Below, one piece after another: positions 52,185 to 61,059 of a stretch of 64,000 nucleotides of DNA. The position numbers and the translations under genes are program-made. How positions within the stretch are numbered: the first letter of the stretch is position 1; each line of letters begins with the position of its first letter. Source of the DNA: WTGU01 sp965242855 (GTDB lineage: Bacteria > Pseudomonadota > Alphaproteobacteria > UBA828); contig OZ251509.1 in assembly GCA_965242855.1 (NCBI GenBank), positions 3,410,001 to 3,474,000 on the forward strand. Direction: 5' to 3'. The notes beneath the pieces were generated by a model. The model saw only the letters and a program-made list of their open reading frames with translations. It was not told where the DNA came from and ran no database searches.

Positions 52185-53384
52185 ATGAGCGATGCGACGG
52201 ACGCGGCGGCGCGGTTGACGCGGGCGGAGCTTCTCGCGGGCGCGCGGGCGCTCGTCGAGACGGTGCGGGAGCGCAGCGCGGCGGCGGAGGCGGCGCGGCG
52301 GCTCCCGGCGGAAACCATGCGGGCGCTGCGGGACGCCGGCGTGCACCGCATCCTGCAACCGGCGCGCCACGGCGGGGCGGAAGCGCATTTCTCCGGCATG
52401 GTCGACGTCGTGGAGACCGTCTCCGCGGGGTGCAGCGCCGCCGGCTGGTGCCTGACCCAGTATTGCTCGCACAACTGCCTGCTCGGTTACTGGCCCGGCG
52501 AGGGGCAGGACGAGATCTGGGGCGCGACGCCGGACGCGATGGTGGCCGGAGTCCTGATCCCGGCCTGCGGCAAGGCGCGCAAGGCGGAGGGCGGCTGGCG
52601 TCTCAGCGGACGCTGGCCGTTCGCGAGCGGCATCTACGGCGCCGACTGGTACATCGCGGCGGCGCTGACGGAGGACGGCGACGGCGCGCCCGTGGCCCAG
52701 ATGCACGCGGTGCCGCGCGCCGATTACGAAATCCTCGACACCTGGCACACCGCCGGCCTGCGCGGCACGGGAAGCGCCGACGTCGTCATCGAGGATCGCT
52801 TCGTGCCGGCCCGCCGCGCGCTGCCCATCGGCGCGACCAGAGGCGGCGGCGCCGCGCCCGGCTGCGCCGTGAACGACGCGGCGCTCTACCGGCTCCCGGC
52901 CTTCGCCATGTTCTCCATCAACCAGAGCGCCGTCGCGCTGGGCCTGGCCCAGGCCGCCTATGACGATTTCGTCGCGCGCACGCGCGATCGCGTCGCCCGC
53001 ATGTCGGGCAGGGGAGTCGCCGATTACGCGACCGCGCAGGTCAAGGTCGCCGACGCGCATGTGGCGATCGGGACGGCCCGGCTGCTGCTCCACGATTGCT
53101 GCGACGCCGGCATGGCGGTCGCCGAGCGGGGCGCCGTCGCGCCGATGGCGCTCAAGACGGAACTGCGGGCGAAGGCGACCATGGCGGGCAGGCTCGCGGC
53201 GCGGGCGGTCGATCTGCTGTTCCACCTGTCGGGCGGCGCCGGCCTCTACGACCGCAACCCGATCTCGCGGGCCATGCGCGACATGAACTGCATCCGCGGC
53301 CACATCACCCAGAACTGGGACGTGAACGCCTCGAACCACGGGCGCGTGCTGCTCGGCCTGCCCTCGGCGGACCCGGCGCTCTGA
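52185..53384 (+). CDS. acyl-CoA dehydrogenase-fold flavin monooxygenase (HsaA-like)
   Basis: This 399-residue protein has the acyl-CoA dehydrogenase fold but resembles flavin-dependent monooxygenases such as HsaA and 4-hydroxyphenylacetate hydroxylase oxygenase components. Visible blocks are ARALVETVRERSAAAE at the start, GWCLTQYCSHNCLLGYWP near residue 87, LSGRWPFASGIYGADWY near 140, and GLRGTGSADVVIEDRFVPARR near 195. A partner flavin reductase is not visible nearby. ATG 52185 is the first start after a short gap from the mscS-like gene. Substrate unknown. Confidence 0.85.
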   Translation: MSDATDAAARLTRAELLAGARALVETVRERSAAAEAARRLPAETMRALRDAGVHRILQPARHGGAEAHFSGMVDVVETVSAGCSAAGWCLTQYCSHNCLLGYWPGEGQDEIWGATPDAMVAGVLIPACGKARKAEGGWRLSGRWPFASGIYGADWYIAAALTEDGDGAPVAQMHAVPRADYEILDTWHTAGLRGTGSADVVIEDRFVPARRALPIGATRGGGAAPGCAVNDAALYRLPAFAMFSINQSAVALGLAQAAYDDFVARTRDRVARMSGRGVADYATAQVKVADAHVAIGTARLLLHDCCDAGMAVAERGAVAPMALKTELRAKATMAGRLAARAVDLLFHLSGGAGLYDRNPISRAMRDMNCIRGHITQNWDVNASNHGRVLLGLPSADPAL

Positions 53385-53397
53385 GGGGCGGCGCGCG

Positions 53398-54252
53398 CTA
53401 AATCAGGGAGGTGGGGCGGAGCCACCAGCGCGGGCGCTCCCGGGCGATGGCGCGGGCGGCGCGGGCGGCGGCGGCTTCGTCTTCGAACAGGCCGAAGCAG
53501 GTGCCGCCGGAGCCGCTCATGCGGGCGAGCAGGCAGGCCGGTTCGGCCCGTAGCCGCGCCAGCGTTTCCCCGATCGCGGGCGTCCGGGCGCAGGCCGGCG
53601 CTTCCAGGTCGTTGCGGCGGCGCCGCAGCAGCGCGGCGAATGCGGCGGCGCTCGGCGGGTCCTCCCGGATGGGGGCGGCAGGCGAGAACGGGCCGCGCCG
53701 GGCCGCGAAGACGGGCCCGGTCGCCACCGGCACGCCCGGGTTGACCAGCAGCACCGCGCACGCCGGGAGGCGCGGCGGCGCGCACAGCACGTCGCCGATG
53801 CCGGCCATCCGGGCCGGGCGGGAATCGAGGCAGACGGGCACGTCGGCGCCGAGCGCGCGGGCCGTGCGCCGCAGCGTGTCCTGCCGCGCAGGCCCCAGCT
53901 TCCAGAGCGCCGCGAGACCGCGCAGGACGGCCGCCGCGTCCGCCGAGCCGCCGCCCAGGCCGGCCGCGAGCGGGATGCGCTTGTGCAGGGCGATGCGCAC
54001 GCCGGGCGGGCGGCCCAGCGCCGCCGCCAGCGCCGCCGCCGCCCGGCGCGCCAGGTTGCCTTCCCCGGCGCCGAGCGCCGCTGCGAAGGGGCCCGTCACG
54101 GTGAGGTCGAGCGCCGCCGCCGGCGCGATCTCGAGGGTGTCGGAGAGGGCGGCGAAGGCGACGAGGCTGTCCAGTTCGTGATAGCCGTCGGCGCGGCGGC
54201 CGGTCACGTGGAGATAGAGGTTGAGCTTGGCCGGCGCCTCGACGCGGAGCAC
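53398..54252 (-). CDS. ispE: 4-diphosphocytidyl-2-C-methyl-D-erythritol kinase IspE
   Basis: This 284-residue GHMP kinase phosphorylates CDP-methylerythritol in the MEP isoprenoid pathway. The substrate motif is EAPAKLNLYLHV near residue 5. The ATP-binding GHMP loop PLAAGLGGGSADAAAVLRGL is near 92, and the C-terminal motif is MSGSGGTCFGLF near 242. The start is a GTG at 54252. It lies 9 bases after the TPR lipoprotein gene, a common pairing in alphaproteobacteria, and converges with the monooxygenase gene. Confidence 0.95.
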   Translation of the reverse strand: MLRVEAPAKLNLYLHVTGRRADGYHELDSLVAFAALSDTLEIAPAAALDLTVTGPFAAALGAGEGNLARRAAAALAAALGRPPGVRIALHKRIPLAAGLGGGSADAAAVLRGLAALWKLGPARQDTLRRTARALGADVPVCLDSRPARMAGIGDVLCAPPRLPACAVLLVNPGVPVATGPVFAARRGPFSPAAPIREDPPSAAAFAALLRRRRNDLEAPACARTPAIGETLARLRAEPACLLARMSGSGGTCFGLFEDEAAAARAARAIARERPRWWLRPTSLI

Positions 54253-54261
54253 CGCCCGCCC

Positions 54262-56040
54262 CTACCGGGCGCCTGGCGGCGCGGCCTCGTCGTCGGCGAG
54301 GCCCTCGGCCAGCTTGCGGCGGATGCCTTCCACCAGATCGGCTTCCGGCTCGAGGGCGAGGGCGCGCCGCCACTGGAACCGCGCCTCGTTCCGGCGGCCG
54401 ACCCGCCAATAGGCGTCGCCCAGGTGGTCGTTGATCACCGGGTCGCCCGCGCGCAATTCGACCGCCCGCTCGAGCCGGCGGACCGCCTCTGCGTAATCGC
54501 CCAACCGGTACGCCACCCAGCCGAGACTGTCCACGATGTAGCCGTCCTCCGGCCGGAGTTCGACGGCCTTTTCGATCATGGCCTTCGCCCGGTCGAGATT
54601 GCGTCGCTGCTCCACCCAGGAATAGCCGAGATAGTTGAGCACCAGGGGCTGCTCCGGCCGCAATGCGAGCGCCCGCAGGAAATCCGCCTCGGCGCGGGGC
54701 CACTCCTTGACACGTTCCAGCGCGACGCCGCGCGCGTAGAACAGGTGCCAGTGCCGCTCTGCGACGGGCGCCGTGCGCGCGACGGCGGCGTCGTAGGCGG
54801 GCACGGCCTCGGCGTAGCGCTCGTTCATCCGCAGCACGTCGCCCAGCAGCTGGGCGGCGTCGGGCCGTTCGGGCCGCTCCTCCGTCATGGCCCGCAGGGC
54901 GGCGACCGCCTCGTCCACGCGCTCCGAATCGGCGAGGCTCGCCGCCTCCCGAAGCCGCGCCGGCCAGGCGAAGGGGGAGTCGCGCGGGACCGAACGATAG
55001 ACCGCGCCCGCGTCTTCCGGGCGGTGCGCCTCTTCCAGGATTTCGCCGATCAGGACCCGGGCCTCGTCGAGGTCGTCGCGGAGGAACAGCGCGAGCCGCG
55101 CGTAGATCAGGCCGGCGTCGCCGCCGCGATGCGGGCGGGCACCGGCCGTGCCCAACAGGGCCTCGGCCAGCCCTTCGCCGGCGTCCGCCACCAGGGGCGC
55201 GGTCGCGGCCCGCGCCTCGATGCCGGCGATCGCGCGCGCCGCCCAGTCGCTGTCCGGGTTCCGCGCCAGATAGTCTTCGTAAACCGCCCGCGCGTCCGCG
55301 CCGCGCCCGGTGCGCGCGAGGAAGCGCCCCAACGCCGCCACCGGACGCAGCGCGCCGTCGGATGCCGCCACGGCTTCCCGCAGGAGGGCCTCGGCCGGGG
55401 TCGGCCTGCCCGCGAGGTCGTTCACGAGGCCCGCGTGGAAGGCGAAGAAGGGCCGGTAGGATTCCCGCTCGCCGAGATGCGCCAGGGCCGCGAGCGCCGC
55501 CTCCGGGGAGCCCGCGCCGAGGTGCAGCCATCCCTCGACCAGGGGCGGCAGGAAGGCAGGCGCGCCGCCCTGCCGCATCTCCGCGATGCGGTCCAGGGCG
55601 CCCGCGAAATCGCCGGCGCGCGCGGTCTCCAGCCCGAGCAGGAGATGGGCGAGGCGGGCGGCGGCGCGGGCCGCGACGAGGCGGCGGGCGAGCGCGAGCG
55701 CCTCGTCGATCCGCCCGTCCGCGACCTGGAGCGAGAGGGTGCGGCGCAGCAGGTCCGGGTTGTCCGGGTCCCGCGCGAGGGCGCGCGCGAGGTGGCTGGC
55801 CGCCGCCGCGTAGTCCCGCCGCGCATGGGCGAAGCGCCCGGCGAGGTAGCCGCCGAACGGCGAGCCTTCCGCGCGCTCCGGGACGGCCGCGGGGGGCGGC
55901 GAATCCGCCGGCGCCGGCTCGTTGGCGCAGGCCGCGGCCAGGGCCAGCGCCAAGGCGCCGCCCAGCCAGCGAAGGGCGCGGTTCCGCGCCGCGGCGCGCG
56001 CGTCGGTCACCCGGCCCGCCCTGTCCGCTCTCCGCGCCAC
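54262..56040 (-). CDS. TPR-repeat lipoprotein
   Basis: This 592-residue protein is made almost wholly of tetratricopeptide repeats. An N-terminal signal with a lipobox (LALALAAAC followed by ANEPAP) near residue 37 suggests acylation and membrane anchoring. Repeat-like helices such as AEADFLRALALRPEQPLVLNYLG and DAYWRVGRRNEARFQWRRALAL show the alternating pattern. Such proteins next to ETF-QO and ispE are typical in alphaproteobacteria, with unknown function. The start is a GTG at 56040 with AGGA upstream; a GTG at 56010 is also possible. Confidence 0.87.
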   Translation of the reverse strand: MARRADRAGRVTDARAAARNRALRWLGGALALALAAACANEPAPADSPPPAAVPERAEGSPFGGYLAGRFAHARRDYAAAASHLARALARDPDNPDLLRRTLSLQVADGRIDEALALARRLVAARAAARLAHLLLGLETARAGDFAGALDRIAEMRQGGAPAFLPPLVEGWLHLGAGSPEAALAALAHLGERESYRPFFAFHAGLVNDLAGRPTPAEALLREAVAASDGALRPVAALGRFLARTGRGADARAVYEDYLARNPDSDWAARAIAGIEARAATAPLVADAGEGLAEALLGTAGARPHRGGDAGLIYARLALFLRDDLDEARVLIGEILEEAHRPEDAGAVYRSVPRDSPFAWPARLREAASLADSERVDEAVAALRAMTEERPERPDAAQLLGDVLRMNERYAEAVPAYDAAVARTAPVAERHWHLFYARGVALERVKEWPRAEADFLRALALRPEQPLVLNYLGYSWVEQRRNLDRAKAMIEKAVELRPEDGYIVDSLGWVAYRLGDYAEAVRRLERAVELRAGDPVINDHLGDAYWRVGRRNEARFQWRRALALEPEADLVEGIRRKLAEGLADDEAAPPGAR

Positions 56041-56046
56041 CGGGTC

Positions 56047-57681
56047 CTACATGTTCGCGTAGTTGGGGCCGCCGCCGCCCTCGGGCACGGCCCATTCGAT
56101 GTTCTGCGTCGGGTCCTTGATGTCGCAGGTCTTGCAGTGGACGCAGTTCTGCGCGTTGATCTGCAGGCGCCGGCCGCCGGCTTCGTCCTCCACGATCTCG
56201 TACACCCCCGCCGGGCAATAGCGCTGCTCCGGGGCGTCGTAGAGGGCGAGGTTGATCCTTATGGGCGCGCCCGCGTCCTTGAGCCGGAGGTGGACGGGCT
56301 GGTCTTCCTCGTGGTTGGTGTCCGAGAGATAGACCGAGCCCGGTTTGTCGAAGGAGACGACGCCGTCCGGCTTCGGATAGGCGATGGGCGGGGCGTCCGC
56401 CGCCTTGCGCAGGCTTTCATGGTCCGGCCGGTGGCGCAGCGTCCAGGGCAGGACGCCGCCGGTCCAGAGTTCGAAGCCGCTCACCAGGACGCCGGCGGTG
56501 AGGCCCCGGCGGAACGCGGGCCGGCAGTTCCGCGCCCGCCTGAGCTCCTTCATCACCCAGGAGCGGCGCAGCGCGGCGGGGTAGGCGTCGAGAGGCGCGT
56601 TTTCGCCTTCGCCCAGGGCGGCGAACACGGCCTCGGCGGCCAGGGCGCCGCTCTTCATCGCGTTGTGGCTGCCCTTGATCCTGGGCACGTCGAGGAAGCC
56701 GGCCGCGCAGCCGATCAGAGCACCGCCGGGGAAGATCGTCTCGGGGACGGACTGGTAGCCGCCCTCGTTGATCGCGCGCGCGCCGTAGGCCAGCCGCTTG
56801 CCGCCCTCGAACACGGGGCGCACCAGCGGATGGGTCTTGAAGCGCTGGAATTCGTCGAAGGGGGAGAGGTGCGGGTTCTCGTAGTCGAGCGCGACCACGA
56901 AGCCGACGGAGACGAGGGTTTCCCCGAAGTGGTAGAGGAAGGAGCCGCCATAGGTGCGGCCGTCCAGCGGCCAGCCGAAGCTGTGCTGGATCAGGCCCGG
57001 CCGATGCTTGCCGGGTTCGATCTCCCAGAGCTCCTTGAGGCCGATGCCGTAGGTCTGCGGCGCGGCGCGCGCGCGCAGGCGGAAGCGCCGGATGAGCCGC
57101 TCGGTCAGCGAGCCGCGCGCGCCTTCGGCGAACAGGGTGTATTTCGCCCGCAGCTCCATGCCCGGCGCGTAGCCCGGCTTGCGCGTGCCGTCGCGGGCGA
57201 CGCCCATGTCGCCGGTGGCGACTCCGACGACCCTTCCGTCGCTCTCGTGGAGCACTTCGGCGGCGGCGAAGCCCGGATAGATTTCGGCGCCGAGGTCCTC
57301 GGCCTGGCGGGCGAGCCAGCGGCAGAGGGCGCCCAGGCTGATGACGTAGCTGCCGTGGTTGCGCATCGGCGGCGGCAGGAGGAAGCCCGGCAGCGTGAAG
57401 CCGCCGCGGGCGGTGAGGAAGCGGAACTCGTCGGTCCGCGCGGGAGTCGCCAGCGGCGCTTCCTTCTCCCGCCAGTCGGGGATCAGCTCGTTCAGCGCGC
57501 GCGGGTCGAACACGGCGCCCGAGAGGATGTGCGCGCCGACTTCGGCGCCTTTCTCGAGCACGGTCACGGCGATCTCGCGGCCGGTCTCGAGGGCCAGTTG
57601 GCGGAGGCGAATCGCGGCGGCGAGCCCGGCGGGGCCGGCGCCCACGATCACCACGTCGCAGTCCATCGATTCCCGGCTCAT
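56047..57681 (-). CDS. etfD: electron transfer flavoprotein-ubiquinone oxidoreductase
   Basis: This 544-residue inner-membrane flavoprotein passes electrons from ETF to ubiquinone during fatty-acid and amino-acid oxidation. FAD binding starts with CDVVIVGAGPAGLAAAIRL near residue 8. The C-terminal [4Fe-4S] cluster ligands are visible as CPAGVYEI and NCVHCKTCDIKDPTQNIEW. The ATG at 57681 is followed by MSRESMDCD. Length fits the family (about 550). It is divergent from the uracil-DNA glycosylase gene with 84 bases between. Confidence 0.95.
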   Translation of the reverse strand: MSRESMDCDVVIVGAGPAGLAAAIRLRQLALETGREIAVTVLEKGAEVGAHILSGAVFDPRALNELIPDWREKEAPLATPARTDEFRFLTARGGFTLPGFLLPPPMRNHGSYVISLGALCRWLARQAEDLGAEIYPGFAAAEVLHESDGRVVGVATGDMGVARDGTRKPGYAPGMELRAKYTLFAEGARGSLTERLIRRFRLRARAAPQTYGIGLKELWEIEPGKHRPGLIQHSFGWPLDGRTYGGSFLYHFGETLVSVGFVVALDYENPHLSPFDEFQRFKTHPLVRPVFEGGKRLAYGARAINEGGYQSVPETIFPGGALIGCAAGFLDVPRIKGSHNAMKSGALAAEAVFAALGEGENAPLDAYPAALRRSWVMKELRRARNCRPAFRRGLTAGVLVSGFELWTGGVLPWTLRHRPDHESLRKAADAPPIAYPKPDGVVSFDKPGSVYLSDTNHEEDQPVHLRLKDAGAPIRINLALYDAPEQRYCPAGVYEIVEDEAGGRRLQINAQNCVHCKTCDIKDPTQNIEWAVPEGGGGPNYANM

Positions 57682-57765
57682 GACCGCCGCCAGTGTTCGC
57701 CCGGAGCGCCCGCCGCGCAAGGGGCGATGTGGCGTGGGGCGGGGAAAGGCCTTAGGATTCGGGCG

Positions 57766-58581
57766 ATGAACGACGATGGACCGATACGGGCGTTGTTGCA
57801 GTGGTATGCGCTGGCCGGGATCGATCGGGCGGTGGATCACGCGCCGCACGACCGCTATCGGGAGAGCGCGGCCGCGATGGCGCCCGCGCCGCCGGCCGCG
57901 CCTGCGCCTTCACCCGCGCCTGCGCCCGTCGAACCCCCGGCGCCGCTCTCGCTTTCGCCGGGCGACACGCCCTGGACGGCGCAGGACATAGCGGCCAAAT
58001 GCGGCAGCCTCGAGGAGCTGGCGGCGGCGGTGCGCGCCTTCGACGGATGCGCGCTCAAGCGCACGGCGACCAACACGGTGATCGGCGACGGCAACCCCGG
58101 CGCCAAGCTGATGATCGTCGGCGAGGCGCCGGGCGCCGAGGAGGACCGGCAGGGCCTCCCCTTCGTCGGGCCGGCGGGCCGCCTGCTCGACAGGATGCTG
58201 GCGGCGATCGGCCTCGACCGATCGGCGGTCTACATCACCAACATGCTGCCCTGGCGGCCGCCGGGCAACCGCTCGCCCACCGACGAGGAACTGGCCCTCT
58301 GCCAGCCCTTCCTGGAGCGGCAGGTCGAGCTGATCGCGCCCCGCATCCTGGTCCTGGTTGGCGGCATCGCCGCCAAGGCGCTGCTCAACCGGCGGGAGGG
58401 AATCACCCGCCTGCGCGGGCGCTGGTTCCCCTTCTCCACCCCCCGCATGGAGGGTGCGGTCGAGGCCACGGCAACGTTCCATCCGGCCTATCTCCTGCGC
58501 CGGCCCCAAGCCAAGCGCGAGGTCTGGCGCGACCTGCTGGAGATCGAGGCCCGGATCGAGGGCGAGGGCGCCGCGTCGTGA
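57766..58581 (+). CDS. uracil-DNA glycosylase, family 4/5 type
   Basis: This 271-residue base-excision enzyme removes uracil from DNA. The family 4 motif GEAPGAEEDRQGLPFVGPAG near residue 125, the cysteine in RAFDGCALKRTATNTV, and the late FHPAYLLRR with catalytic-loop His all match iron-sulfur uracil-DNA glycosylases. The N-terminal 85 residues include a Pro/Ala-rich linker. ATG 57766 is preferred over the much longer antisense-like upstream frame. The GTG of moaB overlaps its stop by 4 bases. Confidence 0.93.
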   Translation: MNDDGPIRALLQWYALAGIDRAVDHAPHDRYRESAAAMAPAPPAAPAPSPAPAPVEPPAPLSLSPGDTPWTAQDIAAKCGSLEELAAAVRAFDGCALKRTATNTVIGDGNPGAKLMIVGEAPGAEEDRQGLPFVGPAGRLLDRMLAAIGLDRSAVYITNMLPWRPPGNRSPTDEELALCQPFLERQVELIAPRILVLVGGIAAKALLNRREGITRLRGRWFPFSTPRMEGAVEATATFHPAYLLRRPQAKREVWRDLLEIEARIEGEGAAS

Positions 58582-59168
58582 TCGGGATCGACGAGAGCCG
58601 GCCGTTCCGCGCCGTCGCCATCGCCGTGCTCACGGTCTCGGATTCGCGCGGCCCCGCGGAGGACCGCTCGGGCCGGGTGCTGGCGGAGCGCATCGCGGAG
58701 GCCGGCCATCGCGTGGCGGAGCGCCGCATCGTCGCCGACGAGCGGAGCGCGATCGTCGCCGCGCTGCGCGGCTGGATCGCCGACCCGGCGGTGGACGTCG
58801 TGATCGCCACCGGCGGCACCGGCGTGACCGGCCGCGACGTGACGCCGGAGGCGTTCCACGAGGTTTACGAGCGGGAGATCCCGGGTTTCGGCGAGCTGTT
58901 CCGCCAGCTCAGCTACGACCTGATCGGCACCTCGACGATGCAGTCGCGCGCCACCGGCGGCGTGGCGGCGGGCACTTACCTGTTCGCCCTGCCCGGCTCT
59001 CCCGGCGCCTGCAAGGACGGCTGGGACAAGATCCTGCGCCACCAGCTCGATTACCGCTGGCGCCCGTGCAACCTGGTGGAACTGATGCCCCGCCTGCGGG
59101 AGGCGGAGCGTCGCGGCGGAGCGCGCGGGAACGAAGACAGCGGAGCGCGTGGGAACGAAGGCGGTTGA
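58578..59168 (+). CDS. moaB: molybdenum cofactor biosynthesis protein MoaB
   Basis: This 196-residue MoaB/Mog-like protein probably adenylates molybdopterin. The motif VVIATGGTGVTGRDVTPEA near residue 75 and GTYLFALPGSPGACKDGWD near 133 are characteristic. The last 20 residues are an extension made from imperfect 24-base repeats (GARGNE). Starts at GTG 58578 overlapping the glycosylase stop. No other molybdopterin genes are in view. Confidence 0.92.
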   Translation: MIGIDESRPFRAVAIAVLTVSDSRGPAEDRSGRVLAERIAEAGHRVAERRIVADERSAIVAALRGWIADPAVDVVIATGGTGVTGRDVTPEAFHEVYEREIPGFGELFRQLSYDLIGTSTMQSRATGGVAAGTYLFALPGSPGACKDGWDKILRHQLDYRWRPCNLVELMPRLREAERRGGARGNEDSGARGNEGG

Positions 59169-59187
59169 CCGCGCGGGAGCGAAGGAG
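59116..59187 (+). repeat. three imperfect 24-bp tandem repeats
   Basis: Units 59116-59139, 59140-59163 and 59164-59187 share a GCGGAGCGCG..GGGAACGAAG-like core. They code for the moaB C-terminus, include its stop codon, and end in the ridA ribosome-binding site (GGAGGAGA). Confidence 0.7.
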
Positions 59188-59195
59188 GAGACGAA

Positions 59196-59588
59196 GTGGA
59201 GAAAAAGATCGTCGAGATACCCAGGTTGTCCGAGGCGCTGCGCGGGGTCGGCGCGCCGCTTTCGCCCTGCGTCCGGGCGGGCGGGTTCCTCTTCGTCTCC
59301 GGCCTCCCGCCGCTTGATCTCGATACCGGCGGCATGGTGCGGGGCGGGATCGAGGCCCAGACCGAGCAGGTGCTCAGGAACGTCCGGCACACGCTGGAGA
59401 GCGCCGGCTCGTCCCTCGACCGCGTGGTGAAGGCCACGATCTACATCACCAACGCCGCCTATTTCAAAACCGTGAACGAGATCTACGGGCGTTACTTCCC
59501 GCAGGATCCGCCGGCGCGGACCTTCGTCGCCATGGCCTCGTGGCCGCTGGAGTTCGACATCGAGATCGAGTGCATCGCGCTGGCCTGA
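59196..59588 (+). CDS. RidA family protein
   Basis: This 130-residue YjgF/RidA-fold protein probably hydrolyses reactive enamine or imine intermediates. Typical blocks are SPCVRAGGFLFVSGLPPLD near residue 22, EQVLRNVRHTLESAGSSLD near 57, and the Arg of PARTFVAMASWP near 106 that binds substrate carboxylate. The GTG start at 59196 follows GGAGGAGACGAA. Its 3' end overlaps the convergent glycosyltransferase-like gene by 97 bases, which is more than usual. Confidence 0.9.
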   Translation: MEKKIVEIPRLSEALRGVGAPLSPCVRAGGFLFVSGLPPLDLDTGGMVRGGIEAQTEQVLRNVRHTLESAGSSLDRVVKATIYITNAAYFKTVNEIYGRYFPQDPPARTFVAMASWPLEFDIEIECIALA

Positions 59589-60181
59589 GCGCGCCAGCGG
59601 CGGAAGGCCCGGCCGTCGTCCACGTCCGCCAGGCGGTCGACGACGGCCACGCGGTAGGTCGCCGGCACGTTGCGCCGCGTGTCGGCGAAGGCCGTCGGCG
59701 TCGACCAGCGCACGCCCCGGAAGAGGTCGAGCCGGCGCGCACGGGCGCCCAGCCCGACGAGCCAGAAGCCGCCGTCTTCGGCCGGGCCCAGCGCCACGTC
59801 GGCCGCGCCGAGGGCGGCGAACGCCCGGGCCACGGGGCCGGGCGCGAGCGCCGGCACGTCGCTGCCGACGACGATGGCGGGGCCGGGCGGCAGGCGCCGG
59901 AACACCCGCGTCATACGCCGCCCGAGGTCGCCTGCGCCCTGTTCGATGCGGGGGAGGGCGAGGGGCCAGAAGGCTTCCCGCCCGCGCCAGCGCGCCGGCG
60001 TCGTCGCGAGCCAGACGGTCCAGCGCGCATCGCGGGCGAGCGGCGGCACCACGCGGCGCACCAGGCGGCGGTAGAAGCGCCAAGCCTCGGGCCGCCCGAC
60101 GTCGCGCGCGAGCCGCCCCTTCGCCCGGCCGAGCCGGGGCTCCTTGAGGAAGACGGCGAGGTGACGCTCGCGCGGCCTCAT
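59492..60181 (-). CDS. TIGR04282-like glycosyltransferase (DUF2064), arsenosugar type
   Basis: This 229-residue GT-A-like protein has the family start LAVFLKEPRLGRAKGRLARD near residue 8 and the blocks GDLGRRMTRVFRRLPPGPAIVVGSD (DUF2064 core) and LGPAEDGGFWLVGLG. Relatives are annotated as arsenosugar biosynthesis glycosyltransferases. The C-terminal 36 residues or so are read antisense to ridA and lack family similarity. ATG 60181 overlaps the stop of the TIGR04283-like partner by 4 bases. A radical SAM arsenosugar enzyme was not seen, so the biological role here is unclear. Confidence 0.8.
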   Translation of the reverse strand: MRPRERHLAVFLKEPRLGRAKGRLARDVGRPEAWRFYRRLVRRVVPPLARDARWTVWLATTPARWRGREAFWPLALPRIEQGAGDLGRRMTRVFRRLPPGPAIVVGSDVPALAPGPVARAFAALGAADVALGPAEDGGFWLVGLGARARRLDLFRGVRWSTPTAFADTRRNVPATYRVAVVDRLADVDDGRAFRRWRAQASAMHSISMSNSSGHEAMATKVRAGGSCGK

Positions 60182-60879
60182 CCGTAGAGCCGCGCCACGG
60201 TCTCCGCCCGCACGCCGAGGGCGAAGAGCGCGAGGCAGAGGGCGTTGCGCGCCATGCGCGGCAGGTATCCGGCGCGCCGGTATCGCGCGGCCGAAGTGGT
60301 GGCGGGCGTCGCCAGGCGGGCGATCCGCCGGCGCCCGATGCGCCGGACGAGGTCCACGTCCTCCATCAGAGGCAGCGGGCGGAAGCCGCGCAGCGCGGCG
60401 TAGAACGCGCGATGGATCAACAGGCCCTGGTCGCCGTAGGGCAGGCCGAACAGGCGGCAGCGCCAGAGGACCAGCCGTTCGAGCAGACGCGCGGCGGGCG
60501 CCTCGTCGTCGAGCGCGAAGCGGAAGGCGGCCGCGCGTTCCCGGCTGGCCGGCGCGCGCATGAAGGCATGCGCCTCCGCGTGCCAACCCGGCCCGAGGCG
60601 CGTGTCGGCATGGAGGAACAGCAGCCACTCGCCGGCCGCGGCCGCGCCGCCGGCGCCGAGCTGCCGCCCGCGCCCGGCCGCCGTTCGCATCCATCGCGCG
60701 CCGTGGCGGGCGGCTTCGGCGCGCGTTGCGTCCAGCGAGCCGCCGTCCACGACCAGGACCTCGACGGCGACGGCACGCGCGCCGAGCGCGGCGATGCCGG
60801 GCTTCAGGCCTTCCAGGGTCGCGCCCAGGGCGCCGGCGGCGTCCAGGGTCGGGATCACGATGCTGAGGGCCGGTTTCAC
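60178..60879 (-). CDS. TIGR04283-like glycosyltransferase family 2
   Basis: This glycosyltransferase of about 233 residues starts KPALSIVIPTLDAAG, a GT2 nucleotide-binding start, followed by VLVVDGGSLDATR near residue 40 and the DAD-like HADTRL near 88. The membrane-near C-terminus ARNALCLALFALG follows. The partner order TIGR04283-TIGR04282 is widespread in proteobacteria. I chose the GTG at 60879; the ATG at 60927 would add 16 residues. The intergenic region to the divergent transketolase gene is about 180 bases. Confidence 0.82.
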   Translation of the reverse strand: MKPALSIVIPTLDAAGALGATLEGLKPGIAALGARAVAVEVLVVDGGSLDATRAEAARHGARWMRTAAGRGRQLGAGGAAAAGEWLLFLHADTRLGPGWHAEAHAFMRAPASRERAAAFRFALDDEAPAARLLERLVLWRCRLFGLPYGDQGLLIHRAFYAALRGFRPLPLMEDVDLVRRIGRRRIARLATPATTSAARYRRAGYLPRMARNALCLALFALGVRAETVARLYG

Positions 60880-61059
60880 GACGCCGACAATGGCCGGGCG
60901 GCGGTGACCGGTCAACGCGGGCGCCATTGCACCCGGGCATCCGGCCGGGTTTCTCGGGGCGCGTCGGCCGCCGCGCCGATGAAAGGGGGGGCGGTTCCAT
61001 CGGGGCGGGAAGGGCCTTAGCATCGCCGCTCCGTGGAACGGGGCGGAAGGGGGCGGCGG

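Noticed and set aside
53983..57765. Very long plus-strand frame running into the uracil-DNA glycosylase
   Set aside because: It lies antisense to ispE, the TPR gene and ETF-QO, and shows no family motif before 57766.
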